64,000 nt of DNA from Ornithinibacillus xuwenensis (GCF_039614845.1 NZ_JBDIML010000001.1:372001-436000); one strand, 5' to 3'; counted from the first letter of the stretch, positions 25,807 to 34,737 are shown. Translations and numbers: made by a program. Notes: a model not told the origin generated them from the sequence alone.

Positions 25807-26420
25807 TAAATAAATTACAAGAATTCCTAAAAGAAAAAATAAACGGATCCAAAAAAACTGCTTACATCATTATTATTGGATTAGTCAGTCTACTCGTAAT
25901 CTTAGTTGGAAACATATTTTCTACCTCATCCCAGGAGGATTTGGGACAAGAATTACCAAGAATGGAATTGGAATCTAAGTCCGAGGAAGTTAGTTCCCAA
26001 GAATCCACAACGACATCCGATGTTAGTGAGTTAGAAGATAGCTATAAGAAGCAATTAGAAGATATGTTAGAGAAGATTAATGGCGTTTCAGAGGTAGAGG
26101 TTATGGTCAATTTAGATTCTACGAAAGTAAAAGTATTTGAAAAGAATCTAATCAAGGGACAGCAAAACACAGAAGAAACTGACCAAAACGGTGGAACAAG
26201 ACAAATCGAAGAAAATACGGAGGAAACACAAACCGTCATCGTAAGACAAGGCGATCAAGAAACACCGCTTTTAGTTCAAACGAAGAAACCAGAAGTTAGA
26301 GGTGTGTTCGTGGTGGCGCAAGGTGTTGAAAAAGCCACAGTCAAACAATGGGTAGTGGAAGCTGTGTCAAGAGTGCTTGATGTTCCAACACATAGAGTCT
26401 CTGTAATGCCTAAAAACTAA
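25803..26420 (+). CDS. spoIIIAG: Stage III sporulation protein AG
   Basis: A 205-residue protein with one N-terminal membrane helix (YIIIIGLVSLLVILVGNIF), an acidic Ser/Glu-rich linker, and a YscJ/FliF-like ring-building domain (MLEKINGVSEVEVMVNLDS; VEAVSRVLDVPTHRVSVMP). In B. subtilis, SpoIIIAG forms a large ring in the intermembrane space. TTG start at 25803, four bases after GGAGGGG and overlapping the spoIIIAF stop; the frame is open further upstream but unsupported. Confidence 0.94.
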   Translation: MINKLQEFLKEKINGSKKTAYIIIIGLVSLLVILVGNIFSTSSQEDLGQELPRMELESKSEEVSSQESTTTSDVSELEDSYKKQLEDMLEKINGVSEVEVMVNLDSTKVKVFEKNLIKGQQNTEETDQNGGTRQIEENTEETQTVIVRQGDQETPLLVQTKKPEVRGVFVVAQGVEKATVKQWVVEAVSRVLDVPTHRVSVMPKN

Positions 26421-26433
26421 GGAGGATGAAATA

Positions 26434-26979
26434 ATGTTAAAAAAACAAACTGTATGGTTATTAACAATGCTAAGCCTAATGATTGTGTTGAGTGTATATT
26501 ATATGACATCAGATCCGAATGACTTTGCATACGGAAATCTAGGGGATGACGAAACAGAGCAAACTTCAGGTGAAACGACGGATGGAGAAGCAGAAGGGAA
26601 TGTTGATGTAACACAAGGCGGTGATGAGGTATTTGCTACCTTACGGATGGAGTTACAAGATGAACGAAGTAAGAAGAAAGATAGACTAAACGCTATTGTG
26701 GCTTCCAGTACAGCATCAGCTGAAGAGATAAAAGATGCCATGGAGCAAATGGATAAAATAGATGAGGTTTCTACAAAAGAGACATTTTTAGAAGAAAGTA
26801 TTTTAGCCTCTGCTGAATATCAGGATGTGTTAGTTCGTCATGATGGTGATACGGTACATGTTAATGTGATAGTAGACGAGCTATCAAAAACAGAGACTCT
26901 AAACATTATGCAATTAGTTCGAGATGAGTTCGGCGAAATTGTAGTTGATGTTAGCTTCCAACCTACAACAGAAAGCTGA
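26434..26979 (+). CDS. spoIIIAH: Stage III sporulation protein AH
   Basis: A 181-residue mother-cell membrane protein that docks with forespore SpoIIQ through its C-terminal YscJ/FliF-like domain. It has a single N-terminal helix (VWLLTMLSLMIVLSVYYM), an acidic Gly/Thr-rich linker (about 30-65), then the ring domain (LRMELQDERSKKKDRLN to VDVSFQP). AAGGAGG precedes the ATG. Last gene of the operon; a terminator follows. SpoIIQ itself is not in this window. Confidence 0.95.
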   Translation: MLKKQTVWLLTMLSLMIVLSVYYMTSDPNDFAYGNLGDDETEQTSGETTDGEAEGNVDVTQGGDEVFATLRMELQDERSKKKDRLNAIVASSTASAEEIKDAMEQMDKIDEVSTKETFLEESILASAEYQDVLVRHDGDTVHVNVIVDELSKTETLNIMQLVRDEFGEIVVDVSFQPTTES

Positions 26980-26991
26980 TGATTGTTTTAG

Positions 26992-27013
26992 CATCAAGTC
27001 TAATGGCTTGATG
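26992..27013 (+). terminator. Terminator of the spoIIIA operon
   Basis: CATCAAGTC (26992-27000) pairs with GGCTTGATG (27005-27013, one G-U) around TAAT, followed by TTTTTTG. Confidence 0.88.
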
Positions 27014-27112
27014 TTTTTTGTTTTCCTCGCAATTTCTATGTCAGATTGTTATAATTACGGTGATGAAAACGCTTTAATTTGTATGGGGAAATTCATTTCT
27101 TGAAGTTATGTG

Positions 27113-27142
27113 TTGAAGTTTCGCTTGTATTTATCGTAAAAT
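27113..27142 (+). promoter_or_regulatory. sigma-A promoter of accB-accC
   Basis: -35 TTGAAG (27113-27118) and -10 TAAAAT (27137-27142), 18 bp apart, predicting a start near 27149. The FapR-like operator lies just downstream. Confidence 0.55.
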
Positions 27143-27156
27143 ACTAAGAGGAGTTA

Positions 27157-27173
27157 TTAGTACCTAATATTAA
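27157..27173 (+). promoter_or_regulatory. FapR-like operator upstream of accB
   Basis: TTAGTACCTAATATTAA is close to the FapR operator TTAGTACCTgNTACTAA, with an intact left half-site TTAGTACC and one change in the right half. It sits about +8 to +24 from the predicted transcription start, where bound FapR would be expected to repress until malonyl-CoA accumulates. Confidence 0.7.
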
Positions 27174-27199
27174 AAACTAGGGTAAGGGAGTGCTTAATC

Positions 27200-27700
27200 A
27201 TGTTAAAAGTACAAGAAATACGTGAAATAATTAAATTAGTAGATCAATCATCCATTAATGAGTTCACTTACGAAACAAATGGTACCAAAGTATCCATGAA
27301 GAAATTATCGGAGAGCGTAGCTGTTCAAGCGACTCCTAGTGTTAATATACCGAAAGAAGTAACAACTACTTCACCTGTCCAACCTCCTGTTCAGGAATCA
27401 AAAGAAGAAGTTGCTGTAGAAAAATCGGCAGAAACTAAACAAGAAAGCAATGTTGAGTTCGATTTTGAAATCACATCTCCAATGGTAGGAACGTTTTATA
27501 GTTCCCCAAATCCGGAAAGTGATCCATTTGTATCAAAAGGTAGTTCTGTTTCGAAGGATTCAGTTGTTTGTATCGTAGAAGCAATGAAGTTATTCAATGA
27601 AATTGAAGCGGAAGTATCAGGTGAGATTGTTGAAATTTTAGTTGAAAACGGGGAACTAGTAGAATATGGACAACCGTTATTTAGAGTAAAAACAAAATAA
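27200..27700 (+). CDS. accB: Acetyl-CoA carboxylase biotin carboxyl carrier protein
   Basis: A 166-residue BCCP. It has a short N-terminal domain (about 1-45), a flexible Pro/Thr/Glu linker (about 45-90), and a C-terminal biotinyl domain with the biotin lysine in VEAMKLFNE (Lys130) and the thumb-like segment SPMVGTFYSSPNPESDPFV. It carries CO2 between AccC and the carboxyltransferase AccA/AccD, which are not here, for malonyl-CoA synthesis. It lies 14 nt before accC. Confidence 0.97.
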   Translation: MLKVQEIREIIKLVDQSSINEFTYETNGTKVSMKKLSESVAVQATPSVNIPKEVTTTSPVQPPVQESKEEVAVEKSAETKQESNVEFDFEITSPMVGTFYSSPNPESDPFVSKGSSVSKDSVVCIVEAMKLFNEIEAEVSGEIVEILVENGELVEYGQPLFRVKTK

Positions 27701-27714
27701 GGGGACGTGCTAAG

Positions 27715-29076
27715 ATGATTAAGAAATTGCTAGTTGCCAACAGAGGAGAAATAGCTGTCCGCATTATTCGCGCATGTAAAGAAATGGGGATTGAAACTGT
27801 TGCAGTATACTCAGAAGCGGACAAGGAGTCACTACATGTTCAGTTGGCGGATGAAGCATATTGTATCGGACCAAATTCTAGTAAAGATAGCTATTTGAAT
27901 TTTACGAACATCATGAGTGTTGCAACATCAACCGAAGTAGATGCTATCCATCCAGGTTACGGATTTTTAGCTGAAAATGCTGATTTCGCGGAAATTTGTA
28001 AAGCATGCAATATAACATTTGTAGGTCCAACTCCAGAGGCAATTCAAAAGATGGGAATTAAGGATGTTGCTCGTGAAACCATGCGAGAAGCAAATGTTCC
28101 AATTGTACCTGGTTCTGACGGTATTATTGAAAGTGAAGAGCAGGCAATGGAAATAGCCAATACGATTGGTTACCCAGTTATCATTAAAGCTACTGCTGGT
28201 GGCGGTGGTAAGGGAATTCGTGTCGCTCGAACAGAAGATGATCTTATAAAAGGGATTCGCATCACGCAAAAGGAAGCAGAAACAGCGTTTGGTAACCCTG
28301 GAGTATACATCGAAAAATTTATTGAAGATTTTCGCCATGTCGAGATTCAAGTAATCGCTGATACGCATGGAAATGTGGTTCATCTAGGGGAAAGAGATTG
28401 CAGCATTCAACGCCGTTTACAAAAATTGATTGAAGAAACACCTTCTCCTGCACTAAATGAAGAAATTCGTGCTAAAATGGGAGGAGCAGCTGTAAAGGCT
28501 GCACAGGCAGTTAATTATGTAGGTGCTGGAACAATAGAATTTATTTTTGACAGAAAGACAAAAGACTTTTATTTTATGGAAATGAATACACGAATTCAAG
28601 TGGAACATCCAGTAACGGAAATGGTTACGGGAATTGACTTAATCAAAGAACAGATTAAGGTTGCAAATGGTGAGGTCCTCTCGGTTAAGCAAGAGGAAGT
28701 TACATTTAATGGGTGGGCTATTGAATGCCGTATTAATGCAGAGCATCCATTTAAGAATTTCATGCCATCTCCAGGGAAGATTAAAATGTATTTACCTCCT
28801 GGTGGATTAGGTGTTCGTGTGGATTCCGCTGCTTATCCAGGATATTCGATACCTCCATATTATGACTCCATGATTGCCAAACTAATTACTTATGGTTCTA
28901 CACGAGAGGAAGCAGTTTTACGGATGAAACGTGCACTTGATGAGTTTCTTGTTGAAGGCGTACATACAACAATTCCGTTCCATCGTTTAATCATGGATCA
29001 TGAAGTATTTGTTTCTGGTGATTTTAATACGAATTTCTTGGAAGAGAATCCTATTGTTGAACCAGTGAATGATTAA
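27715..29076 (+). CDS. accC: Acetyl-CoA carboxylase biotin carboxylase subunit
   Basis: A 453-residue ATP-grasp enzyme that carboxylates the biotin on AccB using ATP and bicarbonate. Visible are the N-terminal LLVANRGEIAVRIIRAC, the glycine-rich loop TAGGGGKGIRVAR, the catalytic EMNTRIQVEHPVTE motif with the metal-binding glutamate and active-site Arg, and the C-terminal domain. Cotranscribed with accB. It may also serve the acyl-CoA carboxyltransferase at 51.4 kb, which has no biotin partners of its own nearby (inference). Confidence 0.97.
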   Translation: MIKKLLVANRGEIAVRIIRACKEMGIETVAVYSEADKESLHVQLADEAYCIGPNSSKDSYLNFTNIMSVATSTEVDAIHPGYGFLAENADFAEICKACNITFVGPTPEAIQKMGIKDVARETMREANVPIVPGSDGIIESEEQAMEIANTIGYPVIIKATAGGGGKGIRVARTEDDLIKGIRITQKEAETAFGNPGVYIEKFIEDFRHVEIQVIADTHGNVVHLGERDCSIQRRLQKLIEETPSPALNEEIRAKMGGAAVKAAQAVNYVGAGTIEFIFDRKTKDFYFMEMNTRIQVEHPVTEMVTGIDLIKEQIKVANGEVLSVKQEEVTFNGWAIECRINAEHPFKNFMPSPGKIKMYLPPGGLGVRVDSAAYPGYSIPPYYDSMIAKLITYGSTREEAVLRMKRALDEFLVEGVHTTIPFHRLIMDHEVFVSGDFNTNFLEENPIVEPVND

Positions 29077-29114
29077 CAGGTAAGATAATGGTATAACCAT
29101 AAAGGAGTGAAAAA

Positions 29115-29510
29115 ATGGCGGATCAATCGTTAGTGAACGTTAGTGATAACTCAGGACTAGGGAAGGTAGAAATTGCCCCTGAGGTTATCGAAGTAATTGC
29201 TGGAATTGCAGCGTCTGAAGTAGATGGACTATCCACTATGCGAGGGAATTTTGCTACTGGCGTAGTTGAAAAATTCGGTAAGAAATCGCATAGCAAAGGT
29301 GTAAAAGTTGAACTAACAGATGAAGGTATTCTTATAGATCTATTTGTCGTATTAAAATTTGGTGTATCAATACCTGAAGTTGCACAAAAGATTCAAGCAA
29401 ATATTCGACAAACGCTTAAAAATATGACATCTCTTGAAATTGCAGAGGTTAACGTTCATGTGGTCGGCGTACAAATGGAAAAAGAAAATACAGAAGAAGC
29501 TACAGAATAA
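29115..29510 (+). CDS. yqhY: Asp23/Gls24 family envelope stress protein (YqhY)
   Basis: A 131-residue DUF322 protein with the family blocks GKVEIAPEVIEVIAGIAASEVDG and VDLFVVLKFGVSIPEVAQKIQ-like (here IDLFVVLKFG). In B. subtilis, yqhY follows accBC and is linked to control of acetyl-CoA carboxylase activity; here the same adjacency (38-nt gap) holds. Soluble, no membrane helix; acidic C-terminus. AAAGGAGTG precedes the ATG. A very strong terminator ends the operon. Confidence 0.93.
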   Translation: MADQSLVNVSDNSGLGKVEIAPEVIEVIAGIAASEVDGLSTMRGNFATGVVEKFGKKSHSKGVKVELTDEGILIDLFVVLKFGVSIPEVAQKIQANIRQTLKNMTSLEIAEVNVHVVGVQMEKENTEEATE

Positions 29511-29517
29511 TTGTTGT

Positions 29518-29554
29518 AAGGTCAAAGGATATGTTCAGCATATCCTTTGACCTT
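29518..29554 (+). terminator. Terminator of accB-accC-yqhY
   Basis: A perfect 16-bp stem (29518-29533 with 29539-29554), TTCAG loop, followed by TCTTTC. The U-tract is interrupted by C, but the stem is among the strongest in the window. Confidence 0.88.
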
Positions 29555-29648
29555 TCTTTCATATGATTTGAGAAAGAGTATGGTGTTTGTGGCGTTCAAA
29601 CAGTAATCATGTTATGATTTGGAAGAGATTATTAAAGGAGTAGTGCAT

Positions 29649-30029
29649 ATGAAACGACATGCAGCAAGAGAAAAAGCATTTCAAATCCTATTTCAATTAG
29701 ATATGATAGAAGAAGATACTGATTTAGTTATACAAGAAAGGTTAGAGGAAGAAGAGAAGGATGAATTTCTTCATATTCTTGTCCACGGAGTTGTTGAACA
29801 TAAACAGTCAATTGATGAGGAGATATCAGCAAATCTAGAAAATTGGACATTTAATCGACTTCCTTCTGTGGAGAAAACCATTCTACGTATTGCGGTCTTT
29901 GAGATTAAACACCTTACTGATATCCCGACAAATGTTTCTATTAACGAAGCAGTAGAGCTTTCAAATCGTTACGGAGATGAAAAATCAGGGAAATTTGTAA
30001 ATGGTGTGTTATCAAAAATAATTAAATAG
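29649..30029 (+). CDS. nusB: Transcription antitermination factor NusB
   Basis: A 126-residue all-helical RNA-binding protein that joins NusE (S10) on boxA RNA in rRNA antitermination. The family start MKRHAAREKAFQILFQLD and the C-terminal FVNGVLSKI are clear. I start at the ATG at 29649 with AAAGGAG 8 nt before; the frame extends to 29619 without a ribosome binding site. A TGTTATGAT extended -10 near 29610 is a candidate promoter. First gene of the nusB-to-recN run. Confidence 0.95.
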   Translation: MKRHAAREKAFQILFQLDMIEEDTDLVIQERLEEEEKDEFLHILVHGVVEHKQSIDEEISANLENWTFNRLPSVEKTILRIAVFEIKHLTDIPTNVSINEAVELSNRYGDEKSGKFVNGVLSKIIK

Positions 30030-30052
30030 AAAATAAGGGGGAAGAGGTATAT

Positions 30053-30904
30053 ATGGCAGCTGGGATTATTAATGGGAAGGAATTGTCTACGCAACTAAAA
30101 GAAAGAATGAAAAAAGATGTGACACAATTACTTGGGAACAATATTGTTCCTCATTTGACCGTAATTCTTGTAGGAAATAATCCAGCATCAAGATCTTATG
30201 TAAATGGAAAGAAGAGAGCTTCAGAAGAGGTTGGAATTAGCTCTGAAATTATAGAGCTTCCGGATACGATTGACACAGATGAGCTATTGGAAGTCATACA
30301 TAAATTAAATCAAAATGATGCCGTACATGGTATCCTTGTACAGCTTCCACTACCAGACCATATTAATGATCAACATATCATAGAGGCGATTCATCCATCG
30401 AAAGATGTTGATGGTTTTCATCCTATAAATATTGGTAAGATGATGACTGGTCAAGATACCTTTCTACCGTGTACCCCATACGGAATTATTACGATGCTAG
30501 CAGAAACAGGAATTGAGATTTCTGGAAAGCATGCAGTTATCATTGGCCGCAGCAATATCGTTGGTAAACCTGTGGGTCAATTGTTATTAAATGAGAATGC
30601 TACTGTAACATACTGTCATTCTCGTACAAAGGACTTAAAGTCCGTCACAAGGCTTGCAGATATTCTTATTGTAGCAATTGGAAAGCCGAATATTATTGAT
30701 AAAGATTATATGAAAGAAGGCACAGTGGTTATTGATGTTGGTATTAACCGGCTAGATGATGGAACATTGACTGGTGATGTGGATTTTGAAAGTGCTCTAG
30801 AGAAAGCATCCTATATTACACCTGTTCCTCGTGGAGTAGGACCAATGACGATTACTATGCTATTACATAATACAATTAAGGCAGCTAAGGGTTTGATGAA
30901 ATGA
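30053..30904 (+). CDS. folD: Bifunctional methylenetetrahydrofolate dehydrogenase/cyclohydrolase
   Basis: A 283-residue enzyme that converts methylene-THF to methenyl-THF (NADP-linked) and then to 10-formyl-THF. Motifs: VGNNPASRSYVNGKKRA with catalytic Tyr and Lys, QLPLPDHI, the dinucleotide fold IIGRSNIVGKPVGQLL, and the C-terminal TPVPRGVGPMTI. It can use one-carbon units made by the Gcv system at 8-12 kb. GGGGGAAGAGG upstream; overlaps xseA by 4 nt (ATGA). Confidence 0.97.
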   Translation: MAAGIINGKELSTQLKERMKKDVTQLLGNNIVPHLTVILVGNNPASRSYVNGKKRASEEVGISSEIIELPDTIDTDELLEVIHKLNQNDAVHGILVQLPLPDHINDQHIIEAIHPSKDVDGFHPINIGKMMTGQDTFLPCTPYGIITMLAETGIEISGKHAVIIGRSNIVGKPVGQLLLNENATVTYCHSRTKDLKSVTRLADILIVAIGKPNIIDKDYMKEGTVVIDVGINRLDDGTLTGDVDFESALEKASYITPVPRGVGPMTITMLLHNTIKAAKGLMK

Positions 30905-32250
30905 GTGAAAAATATTTAACGGTAACAGCTCTTACCAAATATATGAAGCGTAAGATTGATACCGACCCCCACCTGCGTAACATTTGGTTAAAGGGTGAAA
31001 TTTCTAATTTTAAGCTTCACAGTAGAGGTCATATGTACCTTACAATAAAAGATGATCAATCACGTATTAATGCGGTTATGTTTGCAGGAAATAATCGTTT
31101 TTTAAAGTTTAGACCAGAAGATGGAATGAAGGTATTAATACGTGGGGAAATCAGTGTGTTTGAAGCTCATGGTCAGTACCAGCTATACATACAACAAATG
31201 GAACCAGACGGTGTAGGTTCATTATACTTAGCGTTTGAACAACTAAAGGAAAAGCTAAGAAAACAAGGATATTTTGATGAGCAATATAAAAAACAAATTC
31301 CACGATTCCCTGAGCATATCGGAATCATCACATCACCAACGGGTGCTGCAGTTAGAGATATTATTACCACGATAAAACGACGTTATCCAGTTGTAAAAGC
31401 AACTGTTTTACCTGTATTAGTCCAAGGGATAAATGCTACGGATTCGATCGCAACCGCAATTCTGAAAGCAAATGAATTAGGTTTGTTTGATGTTTTAATT
31501 GTTGGTAGAGGTGGCGGATCGATAGAGGAGTTATGGAGTTTTAATGAAGAAAAAGTTGCAGAAGCAATATTTAAATCAGCCATTCCGATTATTTCTGCTG
31601 TAGGTCATGAAACAGATGTAACCATCAGTGATTATGTTGCCGATTTTAGGGCCCCTACGCCAACAGGTGCAGCTGAGATTGCGGTTCCTTCTCAATACGA
31701 GCTACAAGAAAAGATTGCAAAAATGAAGCAGTCTTTAACAAGTATGATATCTGTATCCATACGACATCAGAAAAATACACTTAGTCGGATGGTGCAATCA
31801 TATGCATTTCGATATCCGGAGCAACTAATTAGGCAGAAGGAGCAAGAGCTGGATAAACATCGTGAACGGTTAGATCGTTCCGTTCAAGTAGCAGTCCAGC
31901 ATAAAACAGAACGTTTCTCCAATCATTATACAAGACTTCTCACGCAACATCCTAAAAAGCAGCTAGATCACGCCACTAAGTTATTGAATAAGCTTGTTAA
32001 ACAAAACAATCAAGCAATCAATCAAATTGTTGATCGACAGTCTATACAGCTGCGAAGGTCAATGGAAAAACTTACCCTTCTAAATCCGCTGGAAATCATG
32101 AAACGGGGATTTGCTGTACCATACACGTCGACTGGCGATATCATTAAATCGAGCAAACAAGTGAAAAAGAACGATTATATTCAGATTAATTTAACCGATG
32201 GCATTTTAAATTGTGAAGTAAAGGGTGTAAAGGAGGTACAAAATGGATAA
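30901..32250 (+). CDS. xseA: Exodeoxyribonuclease VII large subunit
   Basis: A 449-residue catalytic subunit of the single-strand exonuclease ExoVII. An N-terminal OB fold (IWLKGEISNFKLHSRGHMYLTIKD) is followed by the catalytic domain (GIITSPTGAAVRDIITT, VGRGGGSIEELWSFN, GHETDVTISDYVADFRAPTPTGAAE) and a long coiled coil (about 285-390) that binds XseB. Start codon overlaps folD and its end overlaps xseB by 8 nt, so the three are translationally coupled. Confidence 0.97.
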   Translation: MSEKYLTVTALTKYMKRKIDTDPHLRNIWLKGEISNFKLHSRGHMYLTIKDDQSRINAVMFAGNNRFLKFRPEDGMKVLIRGEISVFEAHGQYQLYIQQMEPDGVGSLYLAFEQLKEKLRKQGYFDEQYKKQIPRFPEHIGIITSPTGAAVRDIITTIKRRYPVVKATVLPVLVQGINATDSIATAILKANELGLFDVLIVGRGGGSIEELWSFNEEKVAEAIFKSAIPIISAVGHETDVTISDYVADFRAPTPTGAAEIAVPSQYELQEKIAKMKQSLTSMISVSIRHQKNTLSRMVQSYAFRYPEQLIRQKEQELDKHRERLDRSVQVAVQHKTERFSNHYTRLLTQHPKKQLDHATKLLNKLVKQNNQAINQIVDRQSIQLRRSMEKLTLLNPLEIMKRGFAVPYTSTGDIIKSSKQVKKNDYIQINLTDGILNCEVKGVKEVQNG

Positions 32251-32479
32251 CATCAAGGAATTAAGCTTTGAAGAAGCGATGGAACAACTTGAGAAAATTA
32301 TTGAAAAATTAGAAGAAGGCGACGTTCCACTGGAAAAAGCAATTTCATACTATCAGGATGGAATGCTACTCTCTAAATTATGCAATGATAAGCTCAGTCA
32401 TATTCAAGATAAAATGGTGCAAATTATGAATGAACAGGGAGAACTCGTTCCTTTTGATATACAGGAGGATGAAAAGTAG
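32243..32479 (+). CDS. xseB: Exodeoxyribonuclease VII small subunit
   Basis: A 78-residue helical partner of XseA. The conserved block SFEEAMEQLEKIIEKLEEGDVPLEKAISYYQ-like region (residues 7-37) is present; the C-terminus is acidic. AAAGGAGG lies 7 nt before the ATG, inside xseA. Its stop codon shares one base with the GTG start of ispA. Confidence 0.95.
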   Translation: MDNIKELSFEEAMEQLEKIIEKLEEGDVPLEKAISYYQDGMLLSKLCNDKLSHIQDKMVQIMNEQGELVPFDIQEDEK

Positions 32480-33363
32480 TGAAAGTACTATTAAGAAATT
32501 ACATCGAATCCAATCAAAAGATGATTCAAGAAGAATTAACGAAACACTTTCACCAAATCGATATTCCTGAACGTTTAAAAAAATCAATGCTTTATTCGTT
32601 AGAGGCTGGAGGAAAAAGACTTCGTCCGATATTATTGTTAGCAAGCTATGAAGCATACGCTTCACAGATTGAGAAGACGCTCCATACAGCAATCGCTCTA
32701 GAAATGATTCATACGTATTCATTAATTCATGATGATCTTCCAGCAATGGATGATGATGATTATCGACGCGGTCTTTTAACCAATCATAAAGCTTTCGATG
32801 AAGCAACAGCTATTTTGGCTGGTGATGCTCTATTAACCTACAGTTTTGAATTAATTACTAACGACCAACATTTAACAGATAAAGAAAAATTGTATATGAT
32901 ACAACTGCTTACCCGTGCAAGTGGCCCTACTGGGATGGTTGCAGGGCAGATATTGGATATGGAAGCGGAGAATAAAGCTGTTAATTTAGAACAACTGGAA
33001 AAGATCCATCTGTTAAAGACAGGAGAATTATTAAAATTTGCTGTAACAGCTGGTGCGTTTTTAGGGAATGCAACCGATGACCAAATAAAACATCTGCAAA
33101 AATTTGCACATTATTTAGGCTTAATCTTTCAGGTCCAAGATGATATTTTAGATGTCACAGGTGATCAAGAAAAACTAGGTAAAGCGGTTGGAAGTGATGA
33201 GACAAATAATAAAAGTACTTATCCAAAATTATTAGGACTTGATGGTGCAATTGAAATGAGAAATCGTTATACCGATCAAGCGAAAGATTTATTAAAGCAA
33301 GCAAATGCAGATACATCCAGACTGGCTGAATTAACAGATTATTTTAGCCAACGAGATCATTAA
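32479..33363 (+). CDS. ispA: Farnesyl diphosphate synthase
   Basis: A 294-residue trans-prenyltransferase condensing DMAPP/GPP with IPP to FPP, the precursor of undecaprenyl phosphate, menaquinone and heme side chains. First Asp-rich motif DDLPAMDDDD, second DDILD, and GGKRLRP for diphosphate binding. The residue five before the first motif is Tyr (YSLIHDD), which in bacterial enzymes limits product to C15. GTG start overlapping the xseB stop. dxs, which normally follows here, is missing. Confidence 0.95.
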   Translation: MKVLLRNYIESNQKMIQEELTKHFHQIDIPERLKKSMLYSLEAGGKRLRPILLLASYEAYASQIEKTLHTAIALEMIHTYSLIHDDLPAMDDDDYRRGLLTNHKAFDEATAILAGDALLTYSFELITNDQHLTDKEKLYMIQLLTRASGPTGMVAGQILDMEAENKAVNLEQLEKIHLLKTGELLKFAVTAGAFLGNATDDQIKHLQKFAHYLGLIFQVQDDILDVTGDQEKLGKAVGSDETNNKSTYPKLLGLDGAIEMRNRYTDQAKDLLKQANADTSRLAELTDYFSQRDH

Positions 33364-33391
33364 AACTTGCAAAAGAAAAGGATTTAAGAAC

Positions 33392-34219
33392 ATGAGCAAA
33401 ATACGTCTTGATATATTACTTGTAGAGCGAAATCTTATAGAGACAAGAGAAAAAGCCAAACGAGCAGTAATGGCCGGTTTGGTTTACTCGGAGCATGAAA
33501 GGCTGGATAAGCCTGGTATGAAGGTTGATGAAGATATTCCGTTAATGATTAAAGGGAAACTTCTCCCATATGTTGGGCGAGGAGGCCTAAAGCTTGAAAA
33601 AGCTTTGAAAGTGTTTTCTGTCGATGTTCGTGATAAAATTATGATGGATATAGGTTCTTCAACTGGAGGATTTACGGACTGCGCCTTACAATCAGGGGCA
33701 AAACAATGTTATGCTATAGATGTTGGTTATAATCAATTAGATTGGAAATTGCGAAGTGACCCTCGTGTTGAGGTAATGGAACGGACGAATTTTCGCTATG
33801 TAACAGCTGAAATGCTAACAAAGGGTCTTCCAACCTTTGCGACTATTGACGTATCCTTCATATCATTAAAATTAATATTGCCAGTTCTAAAGAAACTATT
33901 AGTCTCTGGTGGAGATACAATCGCCCTGATAAAACCACAATTTGAAGCTGGACGTGAACAGGTTGGGAAAAAGGGTATTGTAAGAGATAAGAAGGTACAC
34001 GTGGAAGTATTAAAAAATATTCTCTCTTTTGCGTTAGATGAGGGATATGAACTATATGGTCTAACATTCTCTCCAATTACGGGTGGAGATGGAAATGTGG
34101 AATTCTTAGCTCATTTAGGCTGGAAAAAACAAGAGGATGGGCTATCCATTGAGGATTTATGTCCCGAAGATGTAGTCGATAAAGCTCATTCAGAATTAAA
34201 ATCTGCACAAAATACATGA
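33392..34219 (+). CDS. tlyA: TlyA family rRNA 2'-O-methyltransferase
   Basis: A 275-residue protein with an N-terminal S4 RNA-binding domain (RLDILLVERNLIETREKAKRAVMAG) and an FtsJ-type Rossmann methyltransferase domain: SAM motif MDIGSSTGGFTDCALQ, and a K-D-K-E-type tetrad (lysine near RGGLKLEKAL, Asp in TIDVSFIS, Lys in LIKPQFE, Glu in GNVEF). In mycobacteria TlyA methylates 16S/23S cytidines; the target in Bacillaceae (YqxC) is less clear. Its end overlaps the open frame upstream of argR. Confidence 0.92.
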   Translation: MSKIRLDILLVERNLIETREKAKRAVMAGLVYSEHERLDKPGMKVDEDIPLMIKGKLLPYVGRGGLKLEKALKVFSVDVRDKIMMDIGSSTGGFTDCALQSGAKQCYAIDVGYNQLDWKLRSDPRVEVMERTNFRYVTAEMLTKGLPTFATIDVSFISLKLILPVLKKLLVSGGDTIALIKPQFEAGREQVGKKGIVRDKKVHVEVLKNILSFALDEGYELYGLTFSPITGGDGNVEFLAHLGWKKQEDGLSIEDLCPEDVVDKAHSELKSAQNT

Positions 34220-34269
34220 GTTCAGGGCTACAGAAATGTAGTCCTTTCTATTTAATTTGGGGGTGTAGT

Positions 34270-34719
34270 ATGAGTAAAATACAACGACATATAAAAATCA
34301 GGGAATTAATAACAGAGAATGAAATCGATACACAGGATGATCTCGTTGACCGTTTGAAAAATCTAGGGTATAACGTTACGCAAGCAACTGTTTCAAGAGA
34401 TATTAAAGAATTACACCTAGTTAAGGTGCCTTCAACAGGAGGGAGATATAAATATAGCCTACCTGCTGATCAACGATTTAATCCACATGACAAATTAAAA
34501 CGCTTAATTATGGATGCATTTGTAAAAATAGATCATACCAGTCATTTTATTGTGTTAAAAACACTACCTGGAAATGCACATGCAGTAGGAGTCTTAATTG
34601 ATAATTTGGATTGGACAGAGATTATGGGAACTATTTGTGGGGATGATACGTGTTTAATTATTTGCCGAACTGAGGCGGACACAACTACAATAAAAGATCG
34701 TTTTCTAAATATGCTGTAG
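34270..34719 (+). CDS. argR: Arginine repressor ArgR/AhrC
   Basis: A 149-residue hexameric regulator that represses arginine synthesis and activates catabolism when arginine binds. N-terminal winged helix (TQATVSRDIKELHLVKVP) and C-terminal arginine-binding domain (GNAHAVGVLIDN and the Asp pair in GTICGDDTCLIICR). I start at the ATG at 34270 after TTGGGGGTG; the upstream in-frame ATG at 34216 overlaps tlyA and lacks support. Conserved position between tlyA and recN. Confidence 0.96.
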   Translation: MSKIQRHIKIRELITENEIDTQDDLVDRLKNLGYNVTQATVSRDIKELHLVKVPSTGGRYKYSLPADQRFNPHDKLKRLIMDAFVKIDHTSHFIVLKTLPGNAHAVGVLIDNLDWTEIMGTICGDDTCLIICRTEADTTTIKDRFLNML

Positions 34720-34737
34720 ATAAAATGGGGTGAGGAA

